From Rapidithrix thailandica (GTDB taxonomy: Bacteria > Bacteroidota > Bacteroidia > Cytophagales > Flammeovirgaceae): a stretch of DNA of 64,000 nt. Below are positions 27,511 through 36,771 of the stretch, piece by piece. How positions within the stretch are numbered: position 1 is the first letter of the stretch; each line of letters starts with the position of its first letter. The position numbers were made by a program, and so were the translations under genes. The notes under the pieces were generated by a model. That model saw only the letters and a program-made list of their open reading frames with translations. It was not told where the DNA came from and did no database searches. The stretch is from positions 186,001 to 250,000 of the forward strand of contig NZ_JBDKWZ010000008.1 of assembly GCF_039710355.1 (NCBI RefSeq), given 5' to 3'.

Positions 27511-29205
27511 ATGATAAGAAGATTGCATAAAAAGATAAAAAATCCGGCCTTGTGGATTGCCGCACTCTATGCATTGTTTGGGATCGGTTGGGTTATTTTA
27601 TCAGACTATCTGGTTTTAAGGATCTTTCCCTGGGAAGATGCCGGTACAACAATGTTGATTCAAAATGTAAAAGGAGCGTTCTTCGCCTTATTGTCTTCAG
27701 TCGTACTGTACCTGATTATTAGTTATTTTTTTAAGACAGTAAAAGCACAAGCGGTAGAGTATGAGCAATTCTTTGACAGCTTGCCGGTGATGGTTTTAAT
27801 AGCAAATCACCAAGGGAAAATAACGATGGTGAACAAAACGTTTGAGTTGCTTTCAGGCTGGTCGCTTAAACACTTTACTTCAGAGGATGATTTTCTTAAT
27901 GATTTTTTATACGCCTCGGACGGTGCTTTTCCCATGTCCGCAGAAAGTGAACAGCTCGGCTCGGAGTGGAGAGACTTTCAAGTCAAAACCAAAAATAATA
28001 GCCAATTAACTACTTGTTGGACCTGTGTTTGGCTGAATAAGTCCATGAAAGTGTACATTGGGCAAGATATTTCCTACAGAAGAGTAGCAGAAAAAGCTCT
28101 TTTGAAAAGTTATTGGGAGCTAGCCAATTTTAAGAAGGCCTTAAAGAACAGCGCCTTGGTGTCGGTGACAGACCGGCAAGGCAGCGTCATCGAAGTCAAT
28201 CCTGCTTTCTGTAATGCCTCAGGGTACCCTAAAAATGAACTGATTGGAAAAAAGTATCAAGAGGTAAATGCCACTTGTTTTTCTGACGGTGATTGGAATA
28301 CCATATGGAATACCGTTCGTTCGGGAAAACCTTGGCGGGGCGAAATCCGGAATACCACCAAATCAGGAAAGATCTATTGGTTGGATACCACTATCAATCC
28401 CATTACAGATGATAAGGGATCTATCTATCAATTCTTGTCTGTGCAATTTCCGATATCAGACAGGAAAAAATATGAAGAAGAACGCGAAATGCTCATCAAG
28501 CGTCTGATTCAAAATAATCGCGACCTGGAGGAATTCGGATTTATCATTTCGCATAATTTACGAGCCCCGGTAGCACAAATTTTAGGCTTGATCAATTTGT
28601 ATCAGAATAATAACATTGAACAGAAGGAAATTGCGGAAATAACCAGTCACTTACGGTCTTCGGCAAAAAACTTAGATGCAGTGATTAAAGATTTAAACAA
28701 GGTATTAGAAGTACGCAAAGGTTTTGATATCGTAAAAGCAGTGGATTTACAACAAGTGGCTCGTTCAGCGGTAAATGCCTTGGACGAGCCTATTCGTAAG
28801 GCCGGTATCGAAATACATTTGAACTTTCAGGAAGTACGAGTCATACATTCCATCCCTGGATATATCTACAATATTATCTACAGTTTGTTATCCAATGCAA
28901 TAAAATACCGGTCCGATCAACGCCCTCAAAAAATTGAAATAGCGTGTAAAAAGAAAGGAAAGTCTATTTGTTTGTCCGTGAGTGATTCGGGTTTAGGCAT
29001 TGATCTGAATTTATTCAAAGACAAACTCTTTCAAATGTACCAACGCTTTCACCTTCATGTAGAAGGGAAAGGTTTGGGGTTGTTTTTAGTGAAAAATCAG
29101 GTAGATGCCTTAGGGGGAAAGATAGAGGTTCACAGCCATGTCAATGAAGGGACTACCTTTGAAGTGTACCTGCCTCTGCTACAAAAAGCGGCTTTAATGA
29201 CATGA
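27511..29205 (+). CDS. PAS-domain sensor histidine kinase
   Basis: A 564-residue membrane sensor kinase. Two transmembrane helices (about 13-36 and 54-73) bracket a very short periplasmic loop, so sensing is probably through the membrane or the cytoplasmic PAS domains. PAS 1 is about 82-190 and PAS 2 about 200-320, the latter with VTDRQGSVIEVNPAFCNASG and a PAC-like tail. The dimerisation domain carries the phospho-acceptor His in FIISHNLRAPVAQIL (about residue 347). The ATPase domain has the N box SLLSNAIKYRS (about 460), G1 DSGLGID (about 492) and G2 GKGLGLFLVK (about 520). It is not followed by a response regulator; the only one in the window is at 5195. A 161-bp repeat lies 70 bp after the stop. 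Confidence 0.94.
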   Translation: MIRRLHKKIKNPALWIAALYALFGIGWVILSDYLVLRIFPWEDAGTTMLIQNVKGAFFALLSSVVLYLIISYFFKTVKAQAVEYEQFFDSLPVMVLIANHQGKITMVNKTFELLSGWSLKHFTSEDDFLNDFLYASDGAFPMSAESEQLGSEWRDFQVKTKNNSQLTTCWTCVWLNKSMKVYIGQDISYRRVAEKALLKSYWELANFKKALKNSALVSVTDRQGSVIEVNPAFCNASGYPKNELIGKKYQEVNATCFSDGDWNTIWNTVRSGKPWRGEIRNTTKSGKIYWLDTTINPITDDKGSIYQFLSVQFPISDRKKYEEEREMLIKRLIQNNRDLEEFGFIISHNLRAPVAQILGLINLYQNNNIEQKEIAEITSHLRSSAKNLDAVIKDLNKVLEVRKGFDIVKAVDLQQVARSAVNALDEPIRKAGIEIHLNFQEVRVIHSIPGYIYNIIYSLLSNAIKYRSDQRPQKIEIACKKKGKSICLSVSDSGLGIDLNLFKDKLFQMYQRFHLHVEGKGLGLFLVKNQVDALGGKIEVHSHVNEGTTFEVYLPLLQKAALMT

Positions 29206-29274
29206 AAAGCTGTTTGAGCTCAACAGGTTGGCCGTTTTAGGTGTATTTTATTTGTTTGTTCGTTTTTTTAGAAA

Positions 29275-29435
29275 GAAGTGAATTAACCTTTTTCTTTTTG
29301 CTAAAAAATGTTTCAAACACGCCTCCTCTGTGTTACTTTTTTCAACAATAGCTTTGGCTATTCTCTTCAAAAAGTGCCTTCCTGGGCCGGTTTTGATACC
29401 ATTTTCGGTCAAAAATGATAAGTATAAACCACTTC
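29275..29435 (+). repeat. 161-bp dispersed intergenic repeat, copy 3
   Basis: Same element as at 10865, 21264 and 56630. Ends are GAAGTGAATTA and TAAACCACTTC. The internal hairpin AATAGC-TTTG-GCTATT is perfect and lies within an outer ACTTTTT/AAAAAGT pairing. No target duplication is visible. It lies directly downstream of the histidine kinase gene. Confidence 0.87.
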
Positions 29436-29845
29436 TGAGTCTACCTTTCTTTAATTTCATCTTGACTGTCATTGTTCATTTGTTTACTACTCGGATGTGT
29501 TGTGTAAATAGTTGAAAAAGAGTGGTATCAACTGTTTGCAAGTTTGTTTGCAGAAAGGTGCTTGTTTGTCTCTTCACTCAAGTGAAACCTGAATGTATTA
29601 TGACTTTATCTGCTGTTTTATCTTTATATTGAACAACGCAATCTACCTGCTTGTAAACATTTGATAACTTATACTTGCCCTGTTGCATGTTTTAATTGAT
29701 TGCTTTGAATTGCAAATTTTAGTATTTGTAATTTTTTTTAGTTTGAATTTTGTTTGTAATTATTTGAAAATCAATTAATTAAATATTTTATATTCTGTTG
29801 TAAAACCTGAATTTGTATTTTTTTTGTAAAAAAACAGCATATTCC

Positions 29846-29876
29846 TTGCAAGAAATTGCGGGTTTTGTTAGTTTGC
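29846..29876 (+). promoter_or_regulatory. Putative Bacteroidota promoter of SusCD pair 3
   Basis: TTG at 29846-29848, 19 nt, then TTAGTTTGC at 29868-29876, one mismatch from the TAnnTTTGC -7 element. The block TTGCAAGAA..TGC...TTTT is shared with the region upstream of SusC pair 4 (36520-36551), which argues for function. Transcription would start near 29883, giving a leader of about 565 nt. Confidence 0.45.
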
Positions 29877-29888
29877 ATTTATAATACT

Positions 29889-30248
29889 CTCTTAACATTA
29901 CATCAAATAGTAAACATGAAATGAATATCTACTCCAAAATTGTGTTAATTCAAAAACAACTAACTAATTCATGCAGTGAATAAATCTCTTCTGATTCACT
30001 CATTCTCTTAACATCTGCATACAAGTAACTCTTAACATCAAAAACTCTAAAACTAAATCTTGAAAGCCTATGAACGAGTTATTTTACAATCCTCTTTTAC
30101 TGATGATAATCTAATTTCAACAGGTTGTCTCAGTGCACCCGACTTTCTTTATTATTTACCTACTGCCGTGTAGTATTTCTTGCTTGAAAGTAAGTCAAGT
30201 CGTGGATTTGATTGCTTAATAGTTATAGGTTGGCATTTCTCTTAACAT
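29889..30248 (+). promoter_or_regulatory. Four copies of CTCTTAACAT in the SusC pair 3 leader
   Basis: Direct repeats at 29889-29898, 30005-30014, 30029-30038 and 30239-30248. Three of the four extend to TCTCTTAACAT. Irregular spacing (116, 24 and 210 bp start to start). They could be operator sites for a DNA-binding regulator or RNA-level sites in the leader. Confidence 0.4.
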
Positions 30249-30448
30249 CCTTTTGCCATTCTATTACCTACTAAAAGCAAAGCAGGTCACTATTGTCTGA
30301 TTTTTACTTTGTCGGTAATAAAAAACCTTGTCAAGGGCATTGTCTTGTTTATTACTGCAAACAAGGGTGGAAGTGGATTGTCATGATAACAACGCATAGT
30401 ATGGGTTTTTCGAGGTCAATTTTGTGTGTTTAACCTAAACAAAAAGCG

Positions 30449-33400
30449 ATGAACAAGTTTTTACTAGTTTATTTATTTCTATGCACCTTTGCTGCTGGGG
30501 CTTGGGCTCAAGAACGCTCTATCCGGGGGAAAGTTACCAGTTCGGAAGATGGTGAGCCATTGCCAGGGGTGAGTATTGTCATTAAAGGGACTTCCAAAGG
30601 AACCGTTACGAACGTAAATGGTGAGTATGTGTTAGGGGTGCCGGGCTCCGAGGCAATACTTTTGTTTTCGTATGTAGGTTTCAAATCCCGGGAAGTACAA
30701 GTAGGAAATCAAAGTCAGGTAGATATAAAAATGGACTTTGATAAAACAGAGTTAAAAGAGGTGGTAATTACTGCCTTAGGGACTCAAAAAGAGAAAGATG
30801 CGATTGGCTTTGCGCAGGAAAGTATTAAAGGGGAAGATGTGGTAAAAGCTTCTGCACCCAATGTGTTGGATGTGTTGTCCGGAAAAATGGCCGGAGTAAA
30901 CGTAGGATCGGCCAATGGGGTAGAAGGGGGAACTACCCGGATTACCATCAGAGGAAATAACTATTTTAACGGTAGTAACCAGCCTTTGATTATCGTAGAT
31001 GGCGTACCTATCGATAATGACGGAGGAATGAGTTCGATCGGAAGTGGGAAGGATTGGGGGTCAGGAATTAATAATATCAATGCCTGGGACATTGAAGACC
31101 TTACAGTGTTGAAAGGGCCTACAGCGGCAGCATTGTACGGATCAAGAGGGAGTAATGGGGTGATTTTGATCACCACCAAGAAAGGGAAAAAGCAACCGGG
31201 AGTTGGCATCACTTATAACGTAAATCACCGGGCCATTTCAACCTACCGCTATCGTGATGTGCAGAATGTGTTTGGAGAGGGGGGAGCGAGTCTTAATCCT
31301 AACCCGCAATTGCCGGAAAATGACGAAGGGCAGAAAATCCTTCCTACGGTAAGTTTTTACGGTTCCGGTTCAAGTTGGGGGCCTAAAATGGATGGTACTC
31401 CAGTGTTGTGGTGGGATGGCAACGTCTATCCTTTTGAAGCACAACCCGATAATATCAAAGAGTTTTTTAACGAAGGACATACCACTACGCATAACATCTC
31501 TTTCTCCGGAGGAGGGGATAAGGGTTCGGTCAGGGTTTCGCTCACCAGAATGGATCATCAATCGGTGGTGCCTAATAGTGATGCCCAACAAACAACCATC
31601 AATTTGGGTTCCTCTCTGAAGGTTTCCGACCGGATCCGGACGGATGTTTCGGTGTCATATATGGATTATGACAGGCATAACTCTCCGATGATGGGGGACA
31701 ATGAAAATTCTATTGGTAAAAACGTATCCTACAACTGGGGAAGAAGCTACCGGGTGGATATTGAAAAGAATAATTACAAAACGGCCGATGGATTTAAAAA
31801 CTTCGATGCGGTTCCTTCCGGAGGCGGTAGGGGAAGAACGGGGGATTTCTGGTGGAGAATTTATGAACACAACGATAATCACAATAGAAAAAGATTATTG
31901 GGTTCTATTACTTTAACAGGAGAGTTAACGGACTGGTTGGAAGCCACTGCCAGAGTCGGGATTGATAATTCCAATACGGACAATGTACATAAAGAAAGTC
32001 CTTGGACAGACACCGGATTGCAAAATCTGTACTATTCAAGGAATTTGGGTAAAACCAGTATCCAAAACCACGAAGCCTTTATTACTGCCAAAAAGAATGA
32101 TCTTTTGCCAAACCTGACAGCTTCAATGACCTTGGGAGGAACCTATTATAAAGAACATCGCTATGGGTTTGGTGCCCGAAACAAAGGAGGAGGCAATGTG
32201 GCAATTCCTTTCACTTATACTTTCCGGAATTATAAAGGAGATCCCAATACGAATCAAGTGCCGGACGAAAGCTTTTACGATAAAGAAGTACAGTCGGTAT
32301 GGGGGTATGTGGATCTGAGTTATAAAGGATGGTTAAATTTACAAGTGACCGGAAGGAACGATTGGTCTTCGGCATTGCCTTTGGACAATAACTCCTACTT
32401 TTACCCTTCGGCATCTGCTACTTTCATCCCTACGGAAGCGTTTGACATAGGTTTGCCTTGGCTAAACAAAGCCCTTTTAAGAGCGGCTTTCTCTGCTACA
32501 GCACATGATACGAACCCTTACAATGTGTATCTGACGTATAGCCCCGGGAATTGGAATGGACAACCTACCTCTTCGTTGCCTAACACCGTACCTCCTAAAA
32601 GCTTGGAACCTCAACGCGTAAATTCCTATGAGTTTGGTACGAACTTAAACCTGTTTGATAACCGGGTGAATATTGATTTTGCATATTACTACATCTTAGC
32701 CCAACAACAGATTGTCGATTCTCCTTTGCCCAAGTCTAGCGGAGCCAATTACTTAAGGATCAATACCGGGGAAATCGAAAATAGAGGATGGGAATTATTG
32801 GTAAATGTGGTGCCTGTGAGAACCCAAAATTTTTCTTGGGACTTGACTTTCAACATGAATCGTAACCGCAACTTTGTGAAAGCTCTTTCCGGAGATGCAA
32901 CGTCTATTGAACTGGGAAATATTTGGGGCGTATGGGGCCCTGCCGTTGTCGTGAAAGAAGGAGAGCAATTCGGTACCATTGTCGGTTGGGACCATCTCTA
33001 TCATGAAGAAACCGGACAACCGATCATTAATGACTCCGGTACTTGGTACGAACTGACGGATCAGAGAGTAACGGTGGGGAATGCGTCACCGGATTGGACC
33101 GGTGGTTTGACAAACACACTGACCTTTAAAAACTTCACATTAAATGCTCATTTTGATGTCAAAATGGGAGGCGATACCTATTTCGGTTCTTATGTGACCG
33201 GTGTTACCTTCGGACAAAGCCCGGAAACACTTACCGAACGCCTTGGAGGGGGCTTGCCCCTGGAGTATGAAGGAGAAACGTACAATGTCGGGGTCATTAA
33301 ACCGGGAGTGTATGCCGATGGGACGGCAAATGATAAAGTGGTGAATTCGGTGTACAAGTATTTAGATTATGGAGGTTGGGGGCCAAACTTAACACATCCC

Positions 33401-33664
33401 GGTATTTATGAAAACTCATGGGTGAGCTTCCGCGAGTTGAGCTTGTACTACAACTTCTCTCCTGAACTTTTGAGCAAAACAAAATTCATTCAAGGCCTGA
33501 CGGTAGGAGTATTTGGAAGAAACTTAGGGTATTTGTACGATACCGCTCCTGATAATATCAACCCCCAAGGAACCAACAGTTCCGGAAATGCAGCGGGTGC
33601 TTTCGAATGGGGAGCCATGCCTGCTCAACGTTCCTATGGGTTTAATGTTAAAGTAAGTTTCTAA
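30449..33664 (+). CDS. SusC/RagA-family TonB-linked outer membrane transporter (pair 3)
   Basis: A 1071-residue TonB-dependent barrel. The signal peptide ends GAWAQ|ER. The carboxypeptidase-regulatory-like domain (about 22-105) contains GEPLPGVSIVIKGTSKGTV. The segment LKEVVITALGTQKEK leads to the plug domain with LIIVDGVPIDN and AALYGSRGSNGVILITTKK. The barrel ends in the aromatic strand FNVKVSF. Followed after 33 bp by its SusD gene. The N-terminal part is more like the fourth SusC (36772) than the first two, so the four pairs split into two sub-groups by N-terminal sequence (MLRKLRLV type and FLLV type). The very long upstream leader with repeated CTCTTAACAT is unusual. Confidence 0.95.
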   Translation: MNKFLLVYLFLCTFAAGAWAQERSIRGKVTSSEDGEPLPGVSIVIKGTSKGTVTNVNGEYVLGVPGSEAILLFSYVGFKSREVQVGNQSQVDIKMDFDKTELKEVVITALGTQKEKDAIGFAQESIKGEDVVKASAPNVLDVLSGKMAGVNVGSANGVEGGTTRITIRGNNYFNGSNQPLIIVDGVPIDNDGGMSSIGSGKDWGSGINNINAWDIEDLTVLKGPTAAALYGSRGSNGVILITTKKGKKQPGVGITYNVNHRAISTYRYRDVQNVFGEGGASLNPNPQLPENDEGQKILPTVSFYGSGSSWGPKMDGTPVLWWDGNVYPFEAQPDNIKEFFNEGHTTTHNISFSGGGDKGSVRVSLTRMDHQSVVPNSDAQQTTINLGSSLKVSDRIRTDVSVSYMDYDRHNSPMMGDNENSIGKNVSYNWGRSYRVDIEKNNYKTADGFKNFDAVPSGGGRGRTGDFWWRIYEHNDNHNRKRLLGSITLTGELTDWLEATARVGIDNSNTDNVHKESPWTDTGLQNLYYSRNLGKTSIQNHEAFITAKKNDLLPNLTASMTLGGTYYKEHRYGFGARNKGGGNVAIPFTYTFRNYKGDPNTNQVPDESFYDKEVQSVWGYVDLSYKGWLNLQVTGRNDWSSALPLDNNSYFYPSASATFIPTEAFDIGLPWLNKALLRAAFSATAHDTNPYNVYLTYSPGNWNGQPTSSLPNTVPPKSLEPQRVNSYEFGTNLNLFDNRVNIDFAYYYILAQQQIVDSPLPKSSGANYLRINTGEIENRGWELLVNVVPVRTQNFSWDLTFNMNRNRNFVKALSGDATSIELGNIWGVWGPAVVVKEGEQFGTIVGWDHLYHEETGQPIINDSGTWYELTDQRVTVGNASPDWTGGLTNTLTFKNFTLNAHFDVKMGGDTYFGSYVTGVTFGQSPETLTERLGGGLPLEYEGETYNVGVIKPGVYADGTANDKVVNSVYKYLDYGGWGPNLTHPGIYENSWVSFRELSLYYNFSPELLSKTKFIQGLTVGVFGRNLGYLYDTAPDNINPQGTNSSGNAAGAFEWGAMPAQRSYGFNVKVSF

Positions 33665-33697
33665 GCTTATCACATTTTGGAATTTAAAGATAATACT

Positions 33698-35320
33698 ATG
33701 ATGAAATTTAGTTCATACATATATAAAATGCTGCTTGGAGTTGTCCTTCTGGTTTCAGCTTCATGTACGGATGGGTTTGAGGAGCTGAACCGCGACCCTA
33801 AAAATCCAACCCTCACTTCGCCCGGGGTGTTGTTTAACGGAGTATTGTCAAAATTGGAAGTGACAGGAGATGAACGCTATTATTTACATCATGACTTTTC
33901 CTTCATTGCTTCTCAACTGTTAACCCAGACTTTTGAAGCCGATGCGTTTTCCCGGAATGCCTATGCCCGGGGGGTAACCTCTATTTGGGGGACGTATTTT
34001 GATATGTTGAAAAATGTTCGTGAGATAGAAAGCTTGCTGGAAGAGTCAAATCTTGAAGATGCAGTGAAAAACAACCGGTTAGCGCTGTTGAAAATTACGG
34101 CTGCTTATCGCTCTTTTGTCATGGCGGATCATTTTGGAGGCTTTCCCTATTTTAAGGCGGGAATGGGTTTTGACAGAAATGCCCCCAATTATAGACCGGT
34201 ATATGATTCGCAGGAAAGCATTTATAAAAGCTTATTGGACGATTTGAAATGGGCTGTGGAAAACATCGATGAGAATGTCGAAGCATATGGCTCCCAGGAA
34301 ACACTGTTTGGCAATGATTTTACAAAGTGGAAAAAGTGGGCAAATTCAATGCGTTTAAAATATGCCTTACGCATGTATGAAAAAGACAATGCAACAGCCA
34401 GTACTCATATAAAGGAGGTAATGGATGGTGGCTTGCCTGTATTGGAAGAAGGGGAAGATGTTGTGTTGACCTTACAGTCTGTCGGATGGCCGGACAAAAA
34501 CAGCTGGTCTTGGCGAGAACACGGTTCACTGAGAATGGGAACAAATATATGGCATAAGTTGTCCGATACGGATGATGTGGACGGTAGTGGAATATTTGAT
34601 CCCCGTACCAAAATTTGGTTTGAACCCAATCAAGACGATGAATGGATCCCTCTTCCGCAGGCATATGGAAATATACGGGAGGACTTGGAAACCGGAAATA
34701 ATCCGTATCATACTCGCAGAAGAAGTGACTATTTTGACCGGGGACATAATTTTACCGCAGTTAATTTTTGGTTGGTAGAAGACAGTGAATATTTTCCGGA
34801 AATCCTGACGTTGGCATCGGATATCTACTTTGTAAAAGCCGAAATCTATGCCCGGAATATTGTCAGTGGAGGAATGAGTGAGGCAAAAAAAGCCTATGAA
34901 GCGGGGATCAAAGCTTCCATGAACTATTGGTTTAACGTAGCGGACAATATAGAAAACTGGCAAACCTTTGGGACGGGCAACCCGACTTATGCACCTCCTT
35001 CCATGCCCGATGCCACTGAAATGGACGCGTTTTTAAATCACCCCAAAGTTATGTGGGCGGATGCCAATGCCTTAGACTTAATCTACACCCAAAGATGGTT
35101 GAATTATATGTTTCAACCTTGGGATGCTTGGAGCTTGAAAAGAAGAACCGATGCGACACCTGCTGAAGAACTAGGAGAGGGAGGCGAGCGCTTTGTTTCT
35201 ACCATGCGCTTTCCGTTTCCTCAAGACGAAAAAGACAACAACAATGAAAATTGGTCTAGTTATGCTAATTCAATCGGAGGAGATGAGCCTTCCGTGCCGG
35301 TTTGGTGGGATGTAAATTAA
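33698..35320 (+). CDS. SusD/RagB-family lipoprotein, SusD_2-like (pair 3)
   Basis: Ligand-binding lipoprotein partner of the SusC gene just upstream. The ATG at 33698 is chosen over an in-frame TTG at 33677 because it gives a standard lipoprotein signal (MMKFSSYIYKMLLG...VSASC, Cys23). 540 residues. The mature N-terminus FEELNRDPKNPTLTSPGVLF is the characteristic SusD_2 motif. Helical regions include WKKWANSMRLKYALRMYEK (about 210-228), LASDIYFVKAEIYARN, and the C-terminal signature LIYTQRWLNYMFQPWDAWS with RRTDATP, ending VWWDVN. A terminator follows 50 bp after the stop. Confidence 0.94.
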   Translation: MMKFSSYIYKMLLGVVLLVSASCTDGFEELNRDPKNPTLTSPGVLFNGVLSKLEVTGDERYYLHHDFSFIASQLLTQTFEADAFSRNAYARGVTSIWGTYFDMLKNVREIESLLEESNLEDAVKNNRLALLKITAAYRSFVMADHFGGFPYFKAGMGFDRNAPNYRPVYDSQESIYKSLLDDLKWAVENIDENVEAYGSQETLFGNDFTKWKKWANSMRLKYALRMYEKDNATASTHIKEVMDGGLPVLEEGEDVVLTLQSVGWPDKNSWSWREHGSLRMGTNIWHKLSDTDDVDGSGIFDPRTKIWFEPNQDDEWIPLPQAYGNIREDLETGNNPYHTRRRSDYFDRGHNFTAVNFWLVEDSEYFPEILTLASDIYFVKAEIYARNIVSGGMSEAKKAYEAGIKASMNYWFNVADNIENWQTFGTGNPTYAPPSMPDATEMDAFLNHPKVMWADANALDLIYTQRWLNYMFQPWDAWSLKRRTDATPAEELGEGGERFVSTMRFPFPQDEKDNNNENWSSYANSIGGDEPSVPVWWDVN

Positions 35321-35369
35321 AAAAGATTGAAAATTACTATTCTACTTGACAAGTAGAAATCTGCTCAGA

Positions 35370-35402
35370 TCGAAGAGCTCTTTTGGAGCTCTTTGATTTT
35401 TT
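35370..35402 (+). terminator. Rho-independent terminator after SusCD pair 3
   Basis: An 11-bp stem with one G-U pair (TCGAAGAGCTC with GAGCTCTTTGA, about 35370-35396) is followed by a T6 run. Confidence 0.85.
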
Positions 35403-35498
35403 ATAATTAAAAGGCCTGTTGAGTATGTGTAGGTTCACAAAATGACTTATGAAACAAATCAACGTACCGACTATAACAATTCATAAAATCTTGTTACA

Positions 35499-36167
35499 AT
35501 GAAATTTCGAATACAATTATTTGGATTATGCATGTTTCTCTTTGCATGTTCTGCTGTAAAAGCACAAAATTCCTGCAAAGTATTACTGGAGCCCATTGCT
35601 CAGCGCTACGAGGGAGAGTGCAAAAAGCAATTAGCCCATGGAAAAGGCAAAGCAACAGGAGTGGATGTTTATGAAGGAGAATTTAAAAAAGGGTTGCCGC
35701 ATGGAGCAGGAGTTTATACTTGGAATAATGGAAATATTTTTGAAGGAGAATGGAAAAAAGGAGAAAAAGATGGAGAGGGAAAGTTGGTGTTTAAGCTCAA
35801 GAATGCCTCTGATAGTGTGCTTGTTGGCTATTGGAGCGGAGATGAATATATAGGTAAAAATAAATATCCTTACCAAGTACATTATAAGCCTTCAAAAGTC
35901 ACAAGTGTGCAGTTTTCCCGGAAATCCGGAGAAAAAGAAGAGATTCGTGTCTATTTGAATAAAAAAAATACCATGGTAAGCCGGCCTTCGGTAGAGCTGG
36001 AGGATATCAGTGGCTATCATGGTCAGGTGATTTCCTTTAGTACTTATGCAAAAGTACAGGGGGTAAAGTTTCCTTACCGGGGATACCTGAAGTTTCAAGG
36101 TCAAAGAGTAGAGTTTGAAATTTCCCAACCAGGGATATGGGATGTCACTGTGAATTTTGTTGAATAA
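35499..36167 (+). CDS. MORN-repeat secreted protein
   Basis: A 222-residue exported protein with a signal peptide (cleavage near AVKAQ|NSC). Residues about 40-95 contain MORN-type units (GKGKATGVDVYEGEFKKG, PHGAGVYTWNNGNIFEGEW and KDGEGKLVFK), with the G-x-Y/F-E-G-x-W/F-x-x-G spacing. MORN repeats mediate lipid or protein contacts in other systems. The C-terminal half (about 120-222) is a beta-rich region with no recognisable family (VQFSRKSGEKEEIRVYLNKK; VKFPYRGYLKFQGQRVEFEI). It lies between SusCD pairs 3 and 4 with its own leader, and the link to them is only positional. Confidence 0.85.
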   Translation: MKFRIQLFGLCMFLFACSAVKAQNSCKVLLEPIAQRYEGECKKQLAHGKGKATGVDVYEGEFKKGLPHGAGVYTWNNGNIFEGEWKKGEKDGEGKLVFKLKNASDSVLVGYWSGDEYIGKNKYPYQVHYKPSKVTSVQFSRKSGEKEEIRVYLNKKNTMVSRPSVELEDISGYHGQVISFSTYAKVQGVKFPYRGYLKFQGQRVEFEISQPGIWDVTVNFVE

Positions 36168-36771
36168 CTTCTCTCGCTTCTCCTCTTTTTATATAAGCTG
36201 TATATTTTATCAATTGATTGGCATAATTTCTACTTAGCTCTCATGCTTTATGAGGGCTTTTTTGTGTCATTATCAGAAGGTTACTGTGCACGTTTTGCTG
36301 TTGATAGATGAAGGTTTTGATTCGTTTTTATCGGTATTTGCATGGGTTGAAACCCGTGTTTGGAAGTTAAACCAGCATATATTAATGCGGGTTTTACTAA
36401 AAAATGACGGTATTTTTCTGTGTTGTTGTAATAATTCTTGATTTTTTAAGAAAAAAGCCATAAAACATAATGTTTATTTAATATTTCGTGCATGTTTAAT
36501 TAAAAAAAACGCAAAAGTATTGCAAGAATCTGCTTGTTTTAGTAGCATTGTGCCAACAAAAAGAGTTGTTGACCAATTAACATTTAACTGATACAAAGTT
36601 TAAGATTGAACAAAAAACACTTTAGTGTAACTTGAATTAGCTTACAACTGACGCTCTTTTAATTAACTCCTTACAATTTTATGCCTGATAACTTCTTCAT
36701 TCCAAGTGTATTGGTATGCATGGATAGTTATTGCCTTTTATCTAAACCATTACTTAATTTTTAACAAACGT
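36168..36771. other. Intergenic region upstream of SusC pair 4
   Basis: 604 bp. It contains weak hairpins after the MORN gene (for example AGCTCTCATGCTTTATGAGGGCT, about 36236-36258, followed by TTTT, a likely terminator) and the promoter-like block at 36520-36551. Small open frames here (36250-36441 + and 36273-36461 -) overlap each other and show no coding character. Confidence 0.45.
36520..36551 (+). promoter_or_regulatory. Putative Bacteroidota promoter of SusCD pair 4
   Basis: TTG at 36520-36522, about 20 nt, then TAGCATTG at 36543-36550 (one mismatch from TAnnTTTG). The preceding block TTGCAAGAATCTGCTTGTTTT parallels the one upstream of SusC pair 3 (TTGCAAGAAATTGCGGGTTTT). The start of transcription would be about 215 nt upstream of the ATG. 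Confidence 0.45.

Larger units (their letters stand above)
29206..30448. other. 1.2-kb regulatory and repeat region upstream of SusC pair 3
   Basis: Holds repeat copy 3 (29275-29435), a promoter-like block (29846-29876), a leader of up to about 570 nt with four copies of CTCTTAACAT, and a 7-bp inverted repeat AGTGAAT/ATTCACT (29975-29981, 29994-30000). No coding potential beyond the repeat's own open frame on the minus strand. Confidence 0.6.

Noticed and set aside
27511..29205. Histidine kinase and the response regulator at 5195 as a two-component pair
   Set aside because: They are 22 kb apart with other operons between; there is no sequence evidence of partnership.
29248..29472. Minus-strand ORF of 74 codons over repeat copy 3
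   Set aside because: It is the open frame of the 161-bp repeat; changes between copies are mostly amino-acid altering, so it is recorded as a repeat property rather than a gene.
36706..36771. Upstream ATG extending SusC pair 4 by 22 residues
   Set aside because: The extension precedes a complete signal peptide starting at 36772 and would place hydrophobic residues before it.
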